Under the pieces are notes generated by a model, which worked only from the letters and a program-made list of their open reading frames with translations, was not told the origin of the DNA and searched no databases. From contig JAPWDM010000001.1 of the NCBI GenBank assembly GCA_035578155.1, positions 161,545,498-161,609,497 of the forward strand: DNA of 64,000 bases. The letters are read 5' to 3'. Position numbers and translations under genes: made by a program. This stretch comes from Brachynemurus nebulosus. Lineage: Eukaryota > Arthropoda > Insecta > Neuroptera > Myrmeleontidae. Positions 1 through 13,306 of this stretch are shown here, in pieces. Each line of letters starts with the position of its first letter. The first letter of the stretch is position 1.

Positions 1-1886
1 AAAGAACAACAGAACTGAAATTAGTGATAATCGCTTTTTAAATTATACCTATTAGATTAATATTTTAAAACAATATAATAACTCTAAAATAAGTTAACAA
101 TACAATAACTCTAAAATAAGTTAACAATACCTAAAACGAAAAAAATATTTTGTGACTGACACTTTTATCTGTCTAACTATTTCAACATATTATACAACAA
201 CAAATCGTTAGCTGGGAAATTAAATTATTTGATGGTAAACATCATCAAACGAATTAAAAATTTGTTGTAGGCACAAACAAACAGGCACAACAAAATATAC
301 GTATACAAATAAAATTAAAATTGATTTTGTTATTCAAATCAGTTGTTACATATTTATTTTCAAATTGTACCAATTACAATTTACTTCAATATATTATTTT
401 GTATCACTATTCAGACTAATATTTACACTATTATGTATACATACATAAATACCGGATGATTCAAAAACACAAGTAAATATTTTTAGAGTTTGCTAGAATT
501 AGTTATTTGAAATCTAAAAAGATTTTTATAAAATACAGAATAAATTCAAGAATTGCACACTCCAAAAAATACACAAATGAGAGGAGCAAGCGCCAAACCT
601 TTTGCTTACAATTGTAAACCTATGCTATTTGTTTATAGACATCCACATCACTCCTACTGGTTTATTTTCATTATTGACAGTGCGCATGTACCATTATTAA
701 GATAAGCAAATAAAATACGTACTTATTGCAAAAATACATAGTGGTGTACAAGTTTTGAATTAGAACTGTTCGAACATTTTTTAGCACTTTTTGAACTTCC
801 TCTGTATCAGTAAACTGAGATTTTTCGCATGAGTAAACTGACATAAACATCGCAGATTCATTTTGATAGACTTCTAAAGATTTTATACGATTCACAAATA
901 AACCATTTTTGGATCCCTTTTAGAAGTTAATGGAAGGAATTTTGTTTTACTAAATTATGATATGGAGATATTATTGTTGGATTTGTATTTTCGAACTAAC
1001 TTCATTACTACATTTCATAATCAACTAATACAAAAGATCAACTCTAATTATTTTAATAATCAGTTGATGTTTATATAGACGATACAACCTCAAAGAGCGT
1101 CTCTTTTGAAACACCCTATATACATATCCGAAAACTCATTTAAATCAATTACAGTAGTTCAGTTATTTTTAATGCAAATGGTATTTTCGATATTATTGCG
1201 ATATATGTATCGGTAGCTATGATTTGTTGATGTTTAAATTACAGTAGGTATTTATTTTTGTTGTTCCCGGGTGACACTAATTAAGGACGTGCTCTACAAA
1301 ATTTCATGTCAAAAGGTAAAAATGTTGTTTACCAATCTAATTATTACCTATATATCGCAAAAACTGGTTTGCTTTTAAAGTAATATTGGTTACCGTATTC
1401 ATTTCAATACTATTAATGTTAACATTTTTTACTGTTTCGTAACAATATTGTCAAAACGGAATACTTATGCCATCACTCCGGTGTCTGTCTGTTTGTCACA
1501 GGCAATTACTTCGGAAACTATTCGACGTACACAGGCAAATTTTCAAATATTTGTGGCCAAAACTCCCATACATGAAGTCAGCCATATTGGTCAATAACTT
1601 AATTTTTTAAATCTTATTGGTTCCTTGATTTGAATGACAGAGCCCACGTAAAATTTTAAACGAATGTTTTAACTGTTATTTACTATTACAAAGTATCGCC
1701 TCATAAACAACAAGTGAAAACGGCATAAAATTGAGCTTATCAAAAAAAAAGTGTCGTGTTTCAAAAGTGGTGTAAGTTTCATCGTGGATTTTGAACCTAG
1801 GGGTGTGTATCTGTGTATTTAAAATGGATTTGTATTTTGTTTTTTATTTGTTTGCAAAAAAACAGAGCAAAACTAATTTATAACGC
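1..1886. other. AT-rich DNA without a recognisable gene
   Basis: I see no coding region here. The longest open frames (for example minus strand 671-895) are low-complexity and match nothing I recognise. Around 1470-1690 the text (CTGTCTGTTTGTCAC, GGAAACTATTCGACGTACAC) resembles the degenerate tails of insect non-LTR retroposons, in which a TCTG-rich stretch is followed by a 'cggaactattcgaccgattttg'-like phrase. A related phrase occurs at 32145-32240. Confidence 0.5.
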
Positions 1887-3744
1887 AAAGGGCATAGCCG
1901 GGTAAGATAGGGAAAACGGCCCTTGACGCAAAATTGATTGTTTTTATAGGAAATAATACTTCTTAGCCCCAGATACATTCCTGCCAAATTTCAACCCTCT
2001 GAGGCTAATAGTTTATGAATACACAAACAGACAAAAATTTTCAAAAAAAATTTTTTTTTTACGAAATTACTGAGCCGATTTATTTGAGTTTAATATATAT
2101 TGTGTACCCACCTTAGGCAAAGTAATAAAAAAAAAATTAACGTTATATCCCTATATTATACTAATTTTTTTAAATTTTTAAATTTAAGTAAATTATTTTT
2201 CGGCACTTACGCGTTAGCGACACCCACCATTTTTTGTTCAATAATATGTCTCTTAGTACTCTATAACATATATTTTTACGGAAAAATTTTAGTTGGTAGA
2301 ACATAGTAATATTTCAATACAAATGCATGTCATGTTCGGTACTACATATATTACTTATGTATAAAAAGGACCATAAAGTAAAGCATCTGCCTGATTTCTA
2401 AAACACGGTAGAACTCTGAGGAGTGCAATAAAATGTTCTCTTCCCCCCTGAGTTGCAGTTCTTCGAGTTCCTGTGACGGTCTAAAAAAATTTATATTTTG
2501 ATTGTTATAAAAAATATGTTTTAACTTGTTAAAAAATAATTTTCAAGGTTAATTTTACCATAAATCTGAATATTTGAATGAAATCAATAAAATTATCTCA
2601 ACATACTTACTAATCAAAATTACATCTAACTCAGCAAAAATTATAAGTTTTAGAAACTTTATTTAAATAAATATAATCATAATAACAATAATACGTCTTA
2701 AATGTTATATTGCTTTAATAATAATAAGTATTAACTTAATAGATTGAAGCAAAAAACTTCAACGATGTATAGTAACGACAACAGTCCGGCTAAAACTTGT
2801 TGTCGTTATAAAAATATGTAGGTAAATTACATGTAGGTACATATAACTAACTAGAACAGACCCTCTCGCTTGATGTTTTTGTTGCACTTCTTGAGGAAGT
2901 GCAGAAAGTGGATTTTTTCTGTAATAAAATTACATACGTTCATAACAACGAGAAACAAGCTTAGACAAGCTTAGGGAATGATAACGAAATGACCAACTGG
3001 TATACTATTTTGAAAGCTAATAAACTTTGTATGAAATGGTTGACGTCGTAATACGTGGTGTATGAGCTAATAAAGTTTCACTTGATGTCTTACAAAGAAA
3101 ACAACTCTAACAAAAGAGAAATCAGTATATATTTTGTTTTATTAATAAAAAAAGACAAACGACAGATAATGTTGGACTTGAGTAAATTTAAACTAGTTTA
3201 TCGTAGTTATGAACGTATGTAATTGTATTATTTTAGAAATAGGGTAGATATTTTACTTTATAGCCCTTTTCATACATAAGTAATATATGTAGTACCTAAC
3301 ATGGTATGCATTTGTATTGAAATATTACTATGTTCTACCAACTAAAATTTTTCCATAAAAATATATGTTATAGAGTACTAAGAGACATATTATTGAACAA
3401 AAAATGGTGAGTGTCGCTAACGTGTAAGTGCCAAAAAAAATTTACTTAAATTTAAAAATTTAAAAAAATTAGTATAATAAAGGGATATAAGGTTAATTTT
3501 TTTTTATTACTTTGCCTAAGGTGGGTACACAATATATATTAAACTCAAATAAATCGGCTCAGTAATTTCGTAAAAAAAAATTTTTTTTGAAAATTTTTGT
3601 CTGTTTGTGTATTCATAAACTATTAGCCTCAGAGCGTTGAAATTTGGCAAGAATGTATCTGGGGCTAAGAAGTATTATTTCCTATAAAAACAATCAATTT
3701 TGCGTCAAGGGCCGTTTTCCCTATCTTACCCGGCTATGCGCTTT
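1887..3744. mobile_element. Foldback element with ~490-bp inverted arms
   Basis: The left arm (about 1887-2380) and right arm (about 3254-3744) are inverted copies of each other over almost their whole length. Both outer ends carry GCATAGCCGGGTAAGATAG. The arms also share the phrases CCACCTTAGGCAAAGTAATA and GACACCCACCATTTTTTG and their complements. A further copy of the right arm lies at 12898-13945, interrupted by other elements. No transposase frame is visible. The ~870-bp centre is made of pieces that recur inverted elsewhere: 2400-2480 with 29363-29437, 2862-2935 with 29148-29225, and 2985-3102 with 25229-25372. I could not define a target duplication, so the superfamily is open. Confidence 0.75.
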
Positions 3745-5214
3745 CAGGCAATTATTAATTTTATTAAACTATAAAGTTATAAATTCATTAGAATCGGACG
3801 ACTTTGTAAAGATTTTAATAAAGTAAGACATCTTAGGGTAAGAGCTATGATAAATGTTCTTGCTAATATGTGCTAGTCTGATTCTTATTAGATATTTAAC
3901 AATTATAATTAAAAAACACGAAAATTTTTTTAAAATATTTTTTTTCTCTATCCTTAGGTTTCTGAGGTCTTCTAAGAATCACGTCATATATCGTGGATAA
4001 TTAGTTGAATATTACAGAGACTGTAATTCAAACTTTTTTCGCTGTTGAGGATGATTTAACAGACAGATCAAAAAAATTACTTTCGGAATTTATAATTGAT
4101 TATAAACAAAAGTAGTTTTCCGCTAAAAGAAAGAAAGATGTGTTTAATAACCTTCTAGTACATCAAATTCTTATATAACGGATATTTCAAGAAAATATTA
4201 TAAAAAAGATTCTAAATTGAATGAATAGCCAAAAGAATTGAAGTATTTATTAGATATGTAAGAAATTGTTTGTTCATTTATTAGTCAAAAATGTTACGAA
4301 GTTGTGAATGAGAGTTAAATAAAGTTTTAGTATAAGTTAAAGAAGTTTTATTCGATTCGTTCAGCTTTTTAAACTTTTCAAAATCAATTAATAAGTTTTG
4401 GCCAAGAAATCTGGAAAATCCGCCTGTGTGCGACGTGAAAATTTTAAATTATATAATAGATATGAAGTTAAATTTCGATTCTGGTGGTTTAATTTCTTAC
4501 TGCAAAGAGCTTATTAAAACACAAATTCGGTGATATATACATTATCATATATTTCTATTTATTTATTTTTTTTTGGGGGGGGGGAGGGTAATCTCTTGAA
4601 AATTGGTGCTTCCGGCCCTTATTATCAGAAGGATCGCTTACAAAAATCTGAAAAAATTTATTAACATTAGGAATACGGTGTAAGATTGAACGATAATTAT
4701 CAGGACTAAATTTCCTTAGGTAACTTTCTTGGTATATAAAACGAAAGACGGCGATGATACATTTTGCTTTGATTAAGATAGTACGGAACACCGTATGCGT
4801 AAATACAACTTGCAGCTGACGACTTTATTTTTAATATTAATTGATTTGAGCGTTACTTTATGGTATTCCATATTTGTAAATAATAAACAAATACTGTTTG
4901 AAAATGAACTAACGGTTCGAAACAATATTGTCACAGTTTCAAAAATAAAAGTGGTATTTTGCAAAGTAAAAGTATTTGTTTATTATTTACTTTTTTTTTA
5001 ATTTGACTAATATCTTCGCACATTGTTTCGTTATACCTATAACAGTTGAGTCACCTAATGAAGACGTAAACAATTGAAGCTTAAGCGAAATAATTTTCAG
5101 AATCGGTCCAAGAATTTTTAAGTTTGTTTAAATAAAAAAAACAAATTTCTTTATAATATTGGAATAGATAACTTAACCAGCCGAAGATGCTTAAGCACAT
5201 GATATTTTGCTTGT
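3745..5214. other. AT-rich DNA, no gene seen
   Basis: No coding region, RNA gene or element boundary is recognised. The one compositional oddity is an oligo-T run followed by a G-run at about 4567-4588. Overlapping small frames on both strands at 4555-5001 have no recognisable protein character. Confidence 0.45.
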
Positions 5215-5325
5215 GAAGGTTTTTCTGGTTCACAATTCACAGAATATCGGTACAGTCTAGATGTACTTATTATAATACTAATCCCCTACACGACTTTCCT
5301 TGTGCTCCACTCACATCATAATGAA
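5215..5325. repeat. Dispersed repeat shared with 22797-22945
   Basis: This stretch (GCTTGTGAAGGTTTTTCTG, ACTTTCCTTGTGCTCCACTC, ACATCATAATGAAA) aligns by eye, in the same orientation, with 22797-22945 (GCTTGTAAAGGTTTTTCTAC, CTTGTCCCCCACTCACATC). The two are diverged and gapped. I do not know the family; a SINE or other retroposon body is possible. Confidence 0.4.
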
Positions 5326-5529
5326 AATCTAATCGAAATTATGTAACTGTACTAACAAAGTTACGAAATAATGATATGGGTGGCGTCTGTTATAGGTTTA
5401 TCTTGTAAATGATGGACGTTAAATCCTATTATTGTTACAGATAAGTTTAAAGAAAAATCTAGACATATTATATTGTTCAAAATGTATCTGTATAAAGCCT
5501 GTCGGGCTAAGAAAGTACTTATACAATAG

Positions 5530-5622
5530 TTATTCCCAAATGGAAACCCCCTTCTCTCACTCACACTTTATGTATTTATATATAAGAGTGAGAGAGAAAA
5601 ACGGGTTTCCATTTGGGAATAA
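5530..5622. repeat. 93-bp hairpin with perfect 20-bp ends
   Basis: TTATTCCCAAATGGAAACCC at 5530-5549 is exactly complementary to 5603-5622. Pairing continues imperfectly inward through CTCTCACTCAC and GAGTGAGAGAG. This is a compact foldback, either a tiny MITE or a hairpin-forming repeat. It lies just left of the 10-bp direct repeat that bounds the next element. Confidence 0.7.
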
Positions 5623-5645
5623 TTACTGTACTAAACACTATACAG

Positions 5646-6771
5646 TAGAGTAAGGTTGCCAACCATACTTAATAGTAAAGTACCCTACTTTATTTTTCAC
5701 AAACATACTTTATACTTTTTCATAAAAATAAAGTATGCGAAAATACTTTATTTTGAATCTTGACTGTGATTACACTAGACAGAAACTCTCCGATACATAA
5801 TTCCCAAACAATTTATTAAACATTAAGATGAATGACTGACCTATATTCTTAATCAATAATACTTAAAGAAATCTAGAAAAAAATCTACTAATAATAACAA
5901 CGAATTTGTAAAGAAAATACTGCTGAAAAACGACAATATATTGTGTGAGTTTTTTGGGAGTTGCCATTTTTATTACAGCCAAATCGTTTATTTAATCGAA
6001 AAATTGTTCAAATAAGAGTTGTAGATATCGACGGCGGCAACCGATTGCTGTAGTCAGGAGCTTTATAGCTCTTATAGTTTTCGAGATATGATACAAACTT
6101 ATAGATTTTTAAATGAGACTATATATTAATTTTCCAATAAAACTGATCCAGTGCATTAATTAACAATATAAATGAGCAAAAAAAATTTTTTTACCTAAGT
6201 TTAATTTTTTAATTTTTTTTTAATTTATCAGTTAGGCGGTAAAAATATGCATATGTACTTGAGGCTACTTCAACCGATAGTGTTTTTCTGGTTGGTCACA
6301 TTTCCATTACCTCCAGGAAAAGAACCTTATCCAGTACCATTTCTCTCATACAAATTTGGTTGTAATAAAAATGGCAACTCTCAAAATACTCATATGGTAT
6401 ACTTAAAAATGATAACTTACCAAATATAAAAAAAATTATTCTCTGCTGCCGTAACCCTAGCTTTCATTGAGACAGTTTTTTGGATGATGAAAGTGAAGTG
6501 GCGAGCAGAGAGAAATAGATCCTGCATAAATTTAATAGAATATGAATTATTTATTAATTTAAATCTAAATTGTAAAACTAATTATGAAACGTTCATAGAT
6601 AACCAAAAATTGTTAGCATGTGCTAAAAACACAAAAAAAAAAATGTATAAAAACTAAGACACTAAAAAGTTGTAAAATTTTGCAAAATACTTTTTTTCTG
6701 ACAAATACTTTATTTTTTCTTATTTGAAAGATTAGATACTTAATTTTTCTCAAAAAAAGTTGACAACCCTA
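5646..6771. mobile_element. Nonautonomous TIR element with a 10-bp direct repeat
   Basis: The identical 10-mer CACTATACAG lies at 5636-5645 and 6772-6781. The enclosed ends are related inverted sequences: TAGAGTAAGGTTGCCAAC on the left and, reading the complement of the right, TAGGGTTGTCAACTTTT. Both ends are crowded with ATACTTT/AAAGTAT motifs (5665-5755 and 6685-6750), as expected of subterminal transposase-binding repeats. The centre holds another element (5937-6401). A 9-10 bp duplication is typical of Mutator-like elements and 8 bp of hAT; the tip sequence alone does not decide. No transposase is encoded. Confidence 0.65.
5937..6401. mobile_element. Nested MITE (family shared with 13036-13735)
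   Basis: The ends are inverted repeats of about 48 bp: TGTGTGAG..GGAGTTGCCATTTTTATTACAGCC on the left and the complement of TTGTAATAAAAATGGCAACT on the right. A second copy in reverse orientation lies at 13036-13735. That copy is split by a further insertion exactly where this one reads GCATATGTAC, so this copy serves as the empty-site reference. A 60-residue frame at 6247-6429 is incidental. Confidence 0.65.
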
Positions 6772-6781
6772 CACTATACAG

Positions 6782-7516
6782 CATTTTCTTGTCTATAATT
6801 AATTTATTATTATACATATTTGTTCAGGATGGAAAAAAGGCAGTATAAAGAAAACTATATCAGCAATAACTATTTCGTCAATACTTTTTAAAATTAGAGA
6901 ATACAACAGAAAATTCAAATAGATATGTGTTCATAAAATGCTAAACTAAATGTATAAAATTTGTAATAATTCCGGATACTTTTTAATCAAAATATAAATC
7001 ATCCAGAAAAATAGGAAATATAAAATAAACAATATTGCTTACTATCTTTGAAATTTATATTGGTATAAATATTATGGAAAATATGATTAATTTTCGATGG
7101 TATTGCAAGTAAAAAGTGTTATCATCCTTTAAAAAAATATAGATATCTACAATTTCTATGCAAAGTTTCAAAAGTCAAACTGGTATTGGTTAAGTTGCTG
7201 AAGCGTCCAAACAAACAAACAAACAATATTAGTTAGTATTAGGATATTATTATATATATTTGCAGAGCTGAAGTGCTTCAATTGAGATTATCAAGTAGTT
7301 CACTTGATTACTGGTAGGTGTACCGTATTAGCTCGCCAAAAAATATGTTATTTCACCACGCGTTTCTGGGGTATCCAAAAGTAGAGGAACAATTAGTTTG
7401 GTGATTGATTGGTGATGCACTGTAAATTAGGCTTATTGATTGGCTTAAAACTATTTTTAGTCCCCTGCGACTGAAAATGACAATTTACTTCCTATAATGA
7501 GGAACTAACAAGGAGA
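6782..7516. other. AT-rich DNA, no gene seen
   Basis: Nothing is recognised beyond short simple-sequence stretches such as the (CAAA)n at 7208-7227. The phrase CACCACGCGTTTCTGGGGTATCC near 7355 recurs in diverged form at about 53818 (GCCACGCGTTATTAGGGTATCC), which suggests an old dispersed repeat. Confidence 0.35.
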
Positions 7517-8268
7517 TGCATCCAGAGTGAAATTCACAATTTCGATGAAACTTCGTTGGTGTGTAGAATAGGAAAAAATAAGAGACCCGTATTTTTTTTT
7601 ATCGGCCATCTTTCACGTTTACGGGGTGAAACCTGCCCCTAAAGTTGGGGATTCAAATGGCTAAATTACCAATTAAGTAAGTATTGAAAAATACATCATT
7701 ATCGTAAAGTAAAAATTTTACATTTTCATGATGCAATAAACATAAAAATAAAAAAAAAATATCGAAGGTATTTGCAATCAATAATAATACAATATAGTCT
7801 ACCTTATTTTTTTCTTTCTTGTGTGTTTTGAATACCATACATATTTCGGAAAAACGCAAAAACCCCTACCCCTAGTATTTGGTGCTCTTTCTATTTATGA
7901 TGGTAAAAATTTGATACATCAAATCACTATGACTGTAGAAGAAAATATACCCCCATTTCACCCCTCCAGCGCCTCTTACGAACCCTACCCTGGTTTAACC
8001 TATACAGGTAAATATGGTAAATATGTCTTTCAAAGAGTAGCATTTCGTTAATTTGAAGACTAATTTCGCTAATTTGAAACTATAAGACTCTATCTCTTAT
8101 AGTTTCCTAGATAACTTAAGAAATACGATTTGAATTTCCAACTTTAAGGGCTGGTTTCACCCTGTAAACGTAGAAGATGGCCGATAAAAAAAATACAGGT
8201 TTCTTATTTTTGCTTATTCTACACAGCAGCAACGTTCCATCGAAATTACGAATTTCATTCGGGGTGAA
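7517..8268. mobile_element. Foldback element, ~145-bp arms
   Basis: Inverted arms lie at about 7517-7665 and 8125-8268. They share TTTCGATG, the GGCCATCTT / AAGATGGCC segment, a TTTTTTTTATCGG block and the GGGGTGAAA / TTTCACCC segment. The arm resembles in theme the ends of the large palindrome at 50986-52632 (GATGAAACTT, then CGTATTTTTTTTTATC, then GGGGTGAAAT). This suggests a common foldback family. No coding capacity. Confidence 0.6.
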
Positions 8269-8670
8269 TCTCGAGGTAAATCATATATTATAGTTCCAAA
8301 ATTGCAAAAAAAGTATTTCTGAAGGATATACTTTTAAAGGTATATAACCCACCTTATCTACGATGAAATTCAAAAATTTTTCCATATTTTATATTATATA
8401 TATATATAGAGGTTGGTTTAGATCTATACGTTTGAGACATTACTTACGTTTGAGGCATGTTACGAGAAGACGTAACAAAATTTTGATATCATTTCTATGT
8501 TGTGTCTCTACGTATGTACATAAAATATTTCACATTTCTGAGCTTTCATTCATTCATTTATTTAATACCCTGACACAACAATTTCCTTAGTATATATGTA
8601 TACAGTGAGTGTATACAATAAAGTAACTTAACATAATATACGTAGGATATATATATCCTACCAATATGCA

Positions 8671-9384
8671 GGGTGGTCCAGAATTATGTACCGTAATTTC
8701 CGAGCTGATAGTACATTCAAAAATAATGGTACCCTTTCATCTACAATTTTTTCCAAAACTCAATATAATCAGAGAGATAAAATAGAGGGGTAAAATGTAG
8801 AGGGGTGTAACGAAACTGACTTTTTTTTAAATTTTTTAGGGGCTTTTGAAAAATGCATTCATATTTTAGGGTTGTATATGAACATAAGGCTAATTCAATT
8901 TATGGAACCAATTATTCCATCACTTATGATTAGGGGATAATTTGGAAATAGATACTTCTACTTTAAATTACTCGAAAACGGTATTATTTATCGAAAAATA
9001 ATAAGTATAACTTTTTTGCGTGAAATTATCTGACGAATCATATTTTTAAGAATTTTGTTTAAATAATTGCAAATTAAAAAAGAAAAGACGTGATACCTCA
9101 CACCTACCACCGCCCAAAACTACCGGCGCTTGTTCATAAGTGGTGGGATAAGTGTTAACATAAATTTAATCTCCTATCGCAAAATACATACCCCTAAAAT
9201 ATCAATCCGTTATTCAAAAGCGTTTGGAAAATATTTAGGAAAAAATGGTTTTCGTGTCACCCCTTTACAGGGTTGTATCTCTCTTATTATTGAGTTTTTG
9301 AAAAAAGTATATATGAAAAGGTACCATAATTTTTTGAACGTACTATCAGCTGTAGCAATTATGGTACATAATTCTGGACCACCC
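8671..9384. mobile_element. Foldback MITE with GGGTGGTCCAGAATTATG ends
   Basis: GGGTGGTCCAGAATTATGTA at 8671 is repeated as its exact complement ending at 9384. The arms (about 200 bp each, roughly 8671-8870 and 9190-9384) remain alignable through TGATAGTAC, GGTACC and the TTTTCAAAAGC region. The tip resembles those of mariner-type elements, but I see no unambiguous TA duplication. The right end abuts a long (TA)n tract. No transposase. Confidence 0.65.
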
Positions 9385-9385
9385 G

Positions 9386-10075
<690 letters not shown>

Positions 10076-10240
10076 TTTTCGAATAAATTTGGGTTTGTCT
10101 AACGAAAATTTGCCTAGCAATTTAACGAGAAGAATTGTCAACTAACAAAAACGCGACAGTGAAGTTTTTGGGTTGACAATTCTTCGAGTTAAATTGTTTT
10201 TAGGCAAGAAATTTGAGTTGACGAAAACACAAATTTATTT
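10076..10240. repeat. 165-bp inverted-repeat hairpin
   Basis: The left arm (about 10076-10142) and right arm (about 10172-10240) pair through GAAGAATTGTCAAC and GTTGACAATTCTTC, TTTAAC, the GCCTA/TAGGC blocks and AAATTT. The loop is about 30 bp. It looks like a small foldback MITE. No duplication identified. Confidence 0.65.
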
Positions 10241-10915
10241 TTGAAAAAATATGAAACTTAAGCGTAATACCGTAAGACAATTTAACGAATAAAATAAATT
10301 AGTATAATTCATATTATTATTTAATACATTGTTACTATGGTTTTGAAATTAGTTAAATTTGCCAATACGAATTTTTATTTTGTTTTTATCGTGTTGACCT
10401 ATAATTAAGTGACCAATGAAATATTTTGTAGCATTTTTTTCGCTGTAAAAATCTGTCCCAAATTTTTTTCCATGGTAAAAGTGAAAAAAACTACAGTATT
10501 CTTATGGGACCTAATACACATGAGTAAAATTATCACAATAAAATTTCACAAATTATTAAATTTGGCACATTTTGTAACTTTTAGAGTTTAACAAGATGAC
10601 TTGATTAACTAGTATGTTATGGTACTATAGCCAGATTATTCAGATCCACTAATTTTGTAGTTCCAGTTTTCAAATGCATTATGCAATTATATAAAAAAAT
10701 GGTGTCTATTATAAACGTGTTCTTTCCAAAATCGAAAATAACTCCCTAAAATCTTGATGAAGTAGGATTCGCGAATATTTTAACACAGTATCTACTTCTA
10801 ATTTTTATATTATGGTTTTTACCTAGTTGAACGTCACTAACAAAAAGTAAATGAAACTTATAGAGTATTTTTGCTTATTTGTTATGGTACTCTTGTAACT
10901 ACAGAAATTGCTTAC

Positions 10916-10988
10916 CTCTTGCCCGTCGTAAGTTGTCGTACGAAAAATGGACGTAGGGCAATAATGTATAGGTATCTGGCCTATCTGT
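10916..10988 (-). other. Candidate 73-nt host exon, weak
   Basis: On the minus strand an AT-rich region contains TATTTTCTAG, then 73 nt of higher-GC sequence, then GAG|GTAAGC, a good donor match. Two of the three frames are open, including phase 0. That phase would agree with the 28758-28813 exon candidate ending on a whole codon. I recognise no protein from either translation, and one short open segment between plausible splice sites can arise by chance. Treat it as a lead only. Confidence 0.22.
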
Positions 10989-11764
10989 CTAGAAAATAGT
11001 GTCAGTTTGAAGTATGTTGGATTTTGGATTTAAAAAAAATAATAGCAATAAAATTGAAAAAAATTATCTTTTTTCTCAATTTATCAAACAAGGAACATCT
11101 AGCTTTTGATAGACACAATTTTTGACGAAACTGAGAGGTTTATTTTCATCAGTGCAAATTTCCTAAATGTTTGCTAAGAAAGGCTCCTCCCATTTCCAAA
11201 CACTGCATATATCCATCTATGTTTCTTTTCATCTAGGTACTTTATTCCTTATGGCTAATTTTAAAAAAAAATGAAAAAAACGTGTAGCTTTTAAACCTGT
11301 ATATGACGCACGTTGATATAAAGATATACATATGTGTATATAACACTGTGACATACATATATTTATTTAACAAAGAAAGAAAAATGTAATAAATCTGTGG
11401 AGGAATATGTGGTTTTATGTGGATATGCTCGGTTAAATACGTTTCATAAAAAGAGTGAAATAGGTATGATATAAAATACTGGAATACATTACGTATTCCA
11501 GTAACACGTAATATTTTGATGTGATTTAATAGTATTCCTGTTGATATATCTATCCGACTGTTGAATTAATTTTTCCGGCCGACAAAGCCGAATTTTATTT
11601 CGTACCTAATCAGTATACCTATATTTGAGTAGAAACCAAGTTCTTTGGTCAAAATACCTATATCGGATTTATAACATTTTTTGAAAGAAATTTTGCTACA
11701 AAAAACTTAAAAAACTTCAGTTGACTGTTTACGGTTTATATTTACATGGTAATCTAAATTTATA
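10989..11764. other. AT-rich DNA, no gene seen
   Basis: No coding region or element end recognised. A short palindromic phrase GGAATAC..GTATTCC lies near 11480-11505. Confidence 0.4.
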
Positions 11765-12255
11765 ACGCATTATCATACTCATAACATCATTATTATAACG
11801 CTAGTGGGAGTGCTGGGAACGTTACGAAAATTTGTGGCATTTTTCTATTCAGTTACATAGCAAAATATATAATAGACAGTGGTAGATAACAAACAGTGGA
11901 AGCGCTGTGTATAATGTTTTTAACGTTATTCACAGCGGTCCCATTGCTTAAAATATTTTATAAATTTTTTTTTAAAATATTCATTTTACATAATTTTTGT
12001 CAGCATGGTCGAAGAACAGCTAATCTACACCAAATTCTCTATACTTTAAATTACCAGAACACTCTTTTTTACCTATGGGACGGCTAAACCTAACCGTTCC
12101 TTTTGTTTTTCATGTCTTCTCGAAAACAGTAAGAACACCTAATTTTTTATTTGCATACCTAAATTACACGTAAAATACACTTATTTTTTATCTAGTAGTT
12201 TTCTGGGATTTTTCAAATTTTTTCTTTTTGGGGGGGGGGGGCGACTAGCTTTATG
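11765..12255 (+). repeat. Dispersed repeat, copy 1 (second at 25395-25815)
   Basis: The stretch aligns by eye with 25395-25815 in the same orientation through CGCTAGTGGGAGTGCTGG / ACTAGTGGGAACGTTG, AGTGGAAGCGCTGTGTAT, TTTTTGTCAGCATGGT and AAGAACACCTAATTTT. Within it, GGAAGCGCTGTG is followed by the inverted TTCACAGCG, a small internal stem. A G-run follows at about 12229-12241. Family unknown; no coding capacity that I recognise. Confidence 0.6.
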
Positions 12256-13094
12256 GAGGTCAAAAATGATCGTATAGTTCCAAAGTTATACCGCTTGGTA
12301 AGATATAGACAAACACGAAACCAAAATTGTCCAGCAAGTTCTAAAACGTAAAAGACAAATGAAAATTTTTATTCTGAAAGGAAAAAAGTTTTCATATTTT
12401 AAAAGTGATGAAATTGTTGTGACTTTCGCTAATTTGGTAGTTTCAAAAACAAAAGATTTTGCTCTTTCATCAAGCAAATAAGTGAGTAATTAACTTTATT
12501 TGAACTAGAATTTATATAAAAACTAATAAATATGAATAAGTTACTCATTCCCATTAATTTTTTTTCCATTCTACTTTACCACCATTTTTTACAGTCGTTT
12601 TCGAAAATTGGCACATTGAAAAATGTCGTTTTAAAATATTATAAGGATTCGAGTAGTCTATATATGTATACGCACATTGGCTTCGAAACTCGCAAGGTTT
12701 CTTAATTTGTTTGTAAAAGTACTTGTTCGAAATTTGATGAAAGAGAGCTTCTTAAGCAGACGAATAAAGGTATTTCCAACGGGTGCAGGCATCGCTAATT
12801 AACTGTAAGAATTATTGATGATTTTTTGTTGAAAAATATAAAGGTTGCCTAATAATTTTTTAGGCCCAAAAATTTCGAGGCCAATTCAGTAACGCAAGTA
12901 ATATATTAAATCTTGTTATGTTCTATCAACCAAAATCTTTCCATAAAAATATATGTTACAGAGTACTAAAATACAATATTGACCAAAAAATGGTGGGTGT
13001 CGCTAATACGTGACTGCCAAAAAAAATTTACTTAGATGTAATGGAAATGTAACCAAGAAAAACACTATCGGTTGAAGTAGCCTCAAGTACATAT

Positions 13095-13226
13095 CGCGTG
13101 TACTCTGTCTCAACCTCGTATCTGAAAACTCCCAATTTTTGGACACAAAAAAAACATGTTTCAAATCCGTGTTTTCACCACTATGAGCTTAAGATTTATG
13201 CTAATTACACCCTTTGATGTTGGCTA

Positions 13227-13306
<80 letters not shown>

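Noticed and set aside
1887..3744. Target duplication for the large foldback
   Set aside because: No convincing direct repeat at the outer ends; left undefined.
4555..5001. Overlapping 63-78 codon frames
   Set aside because: Low-complexity content and no recognisable motif on either strand.
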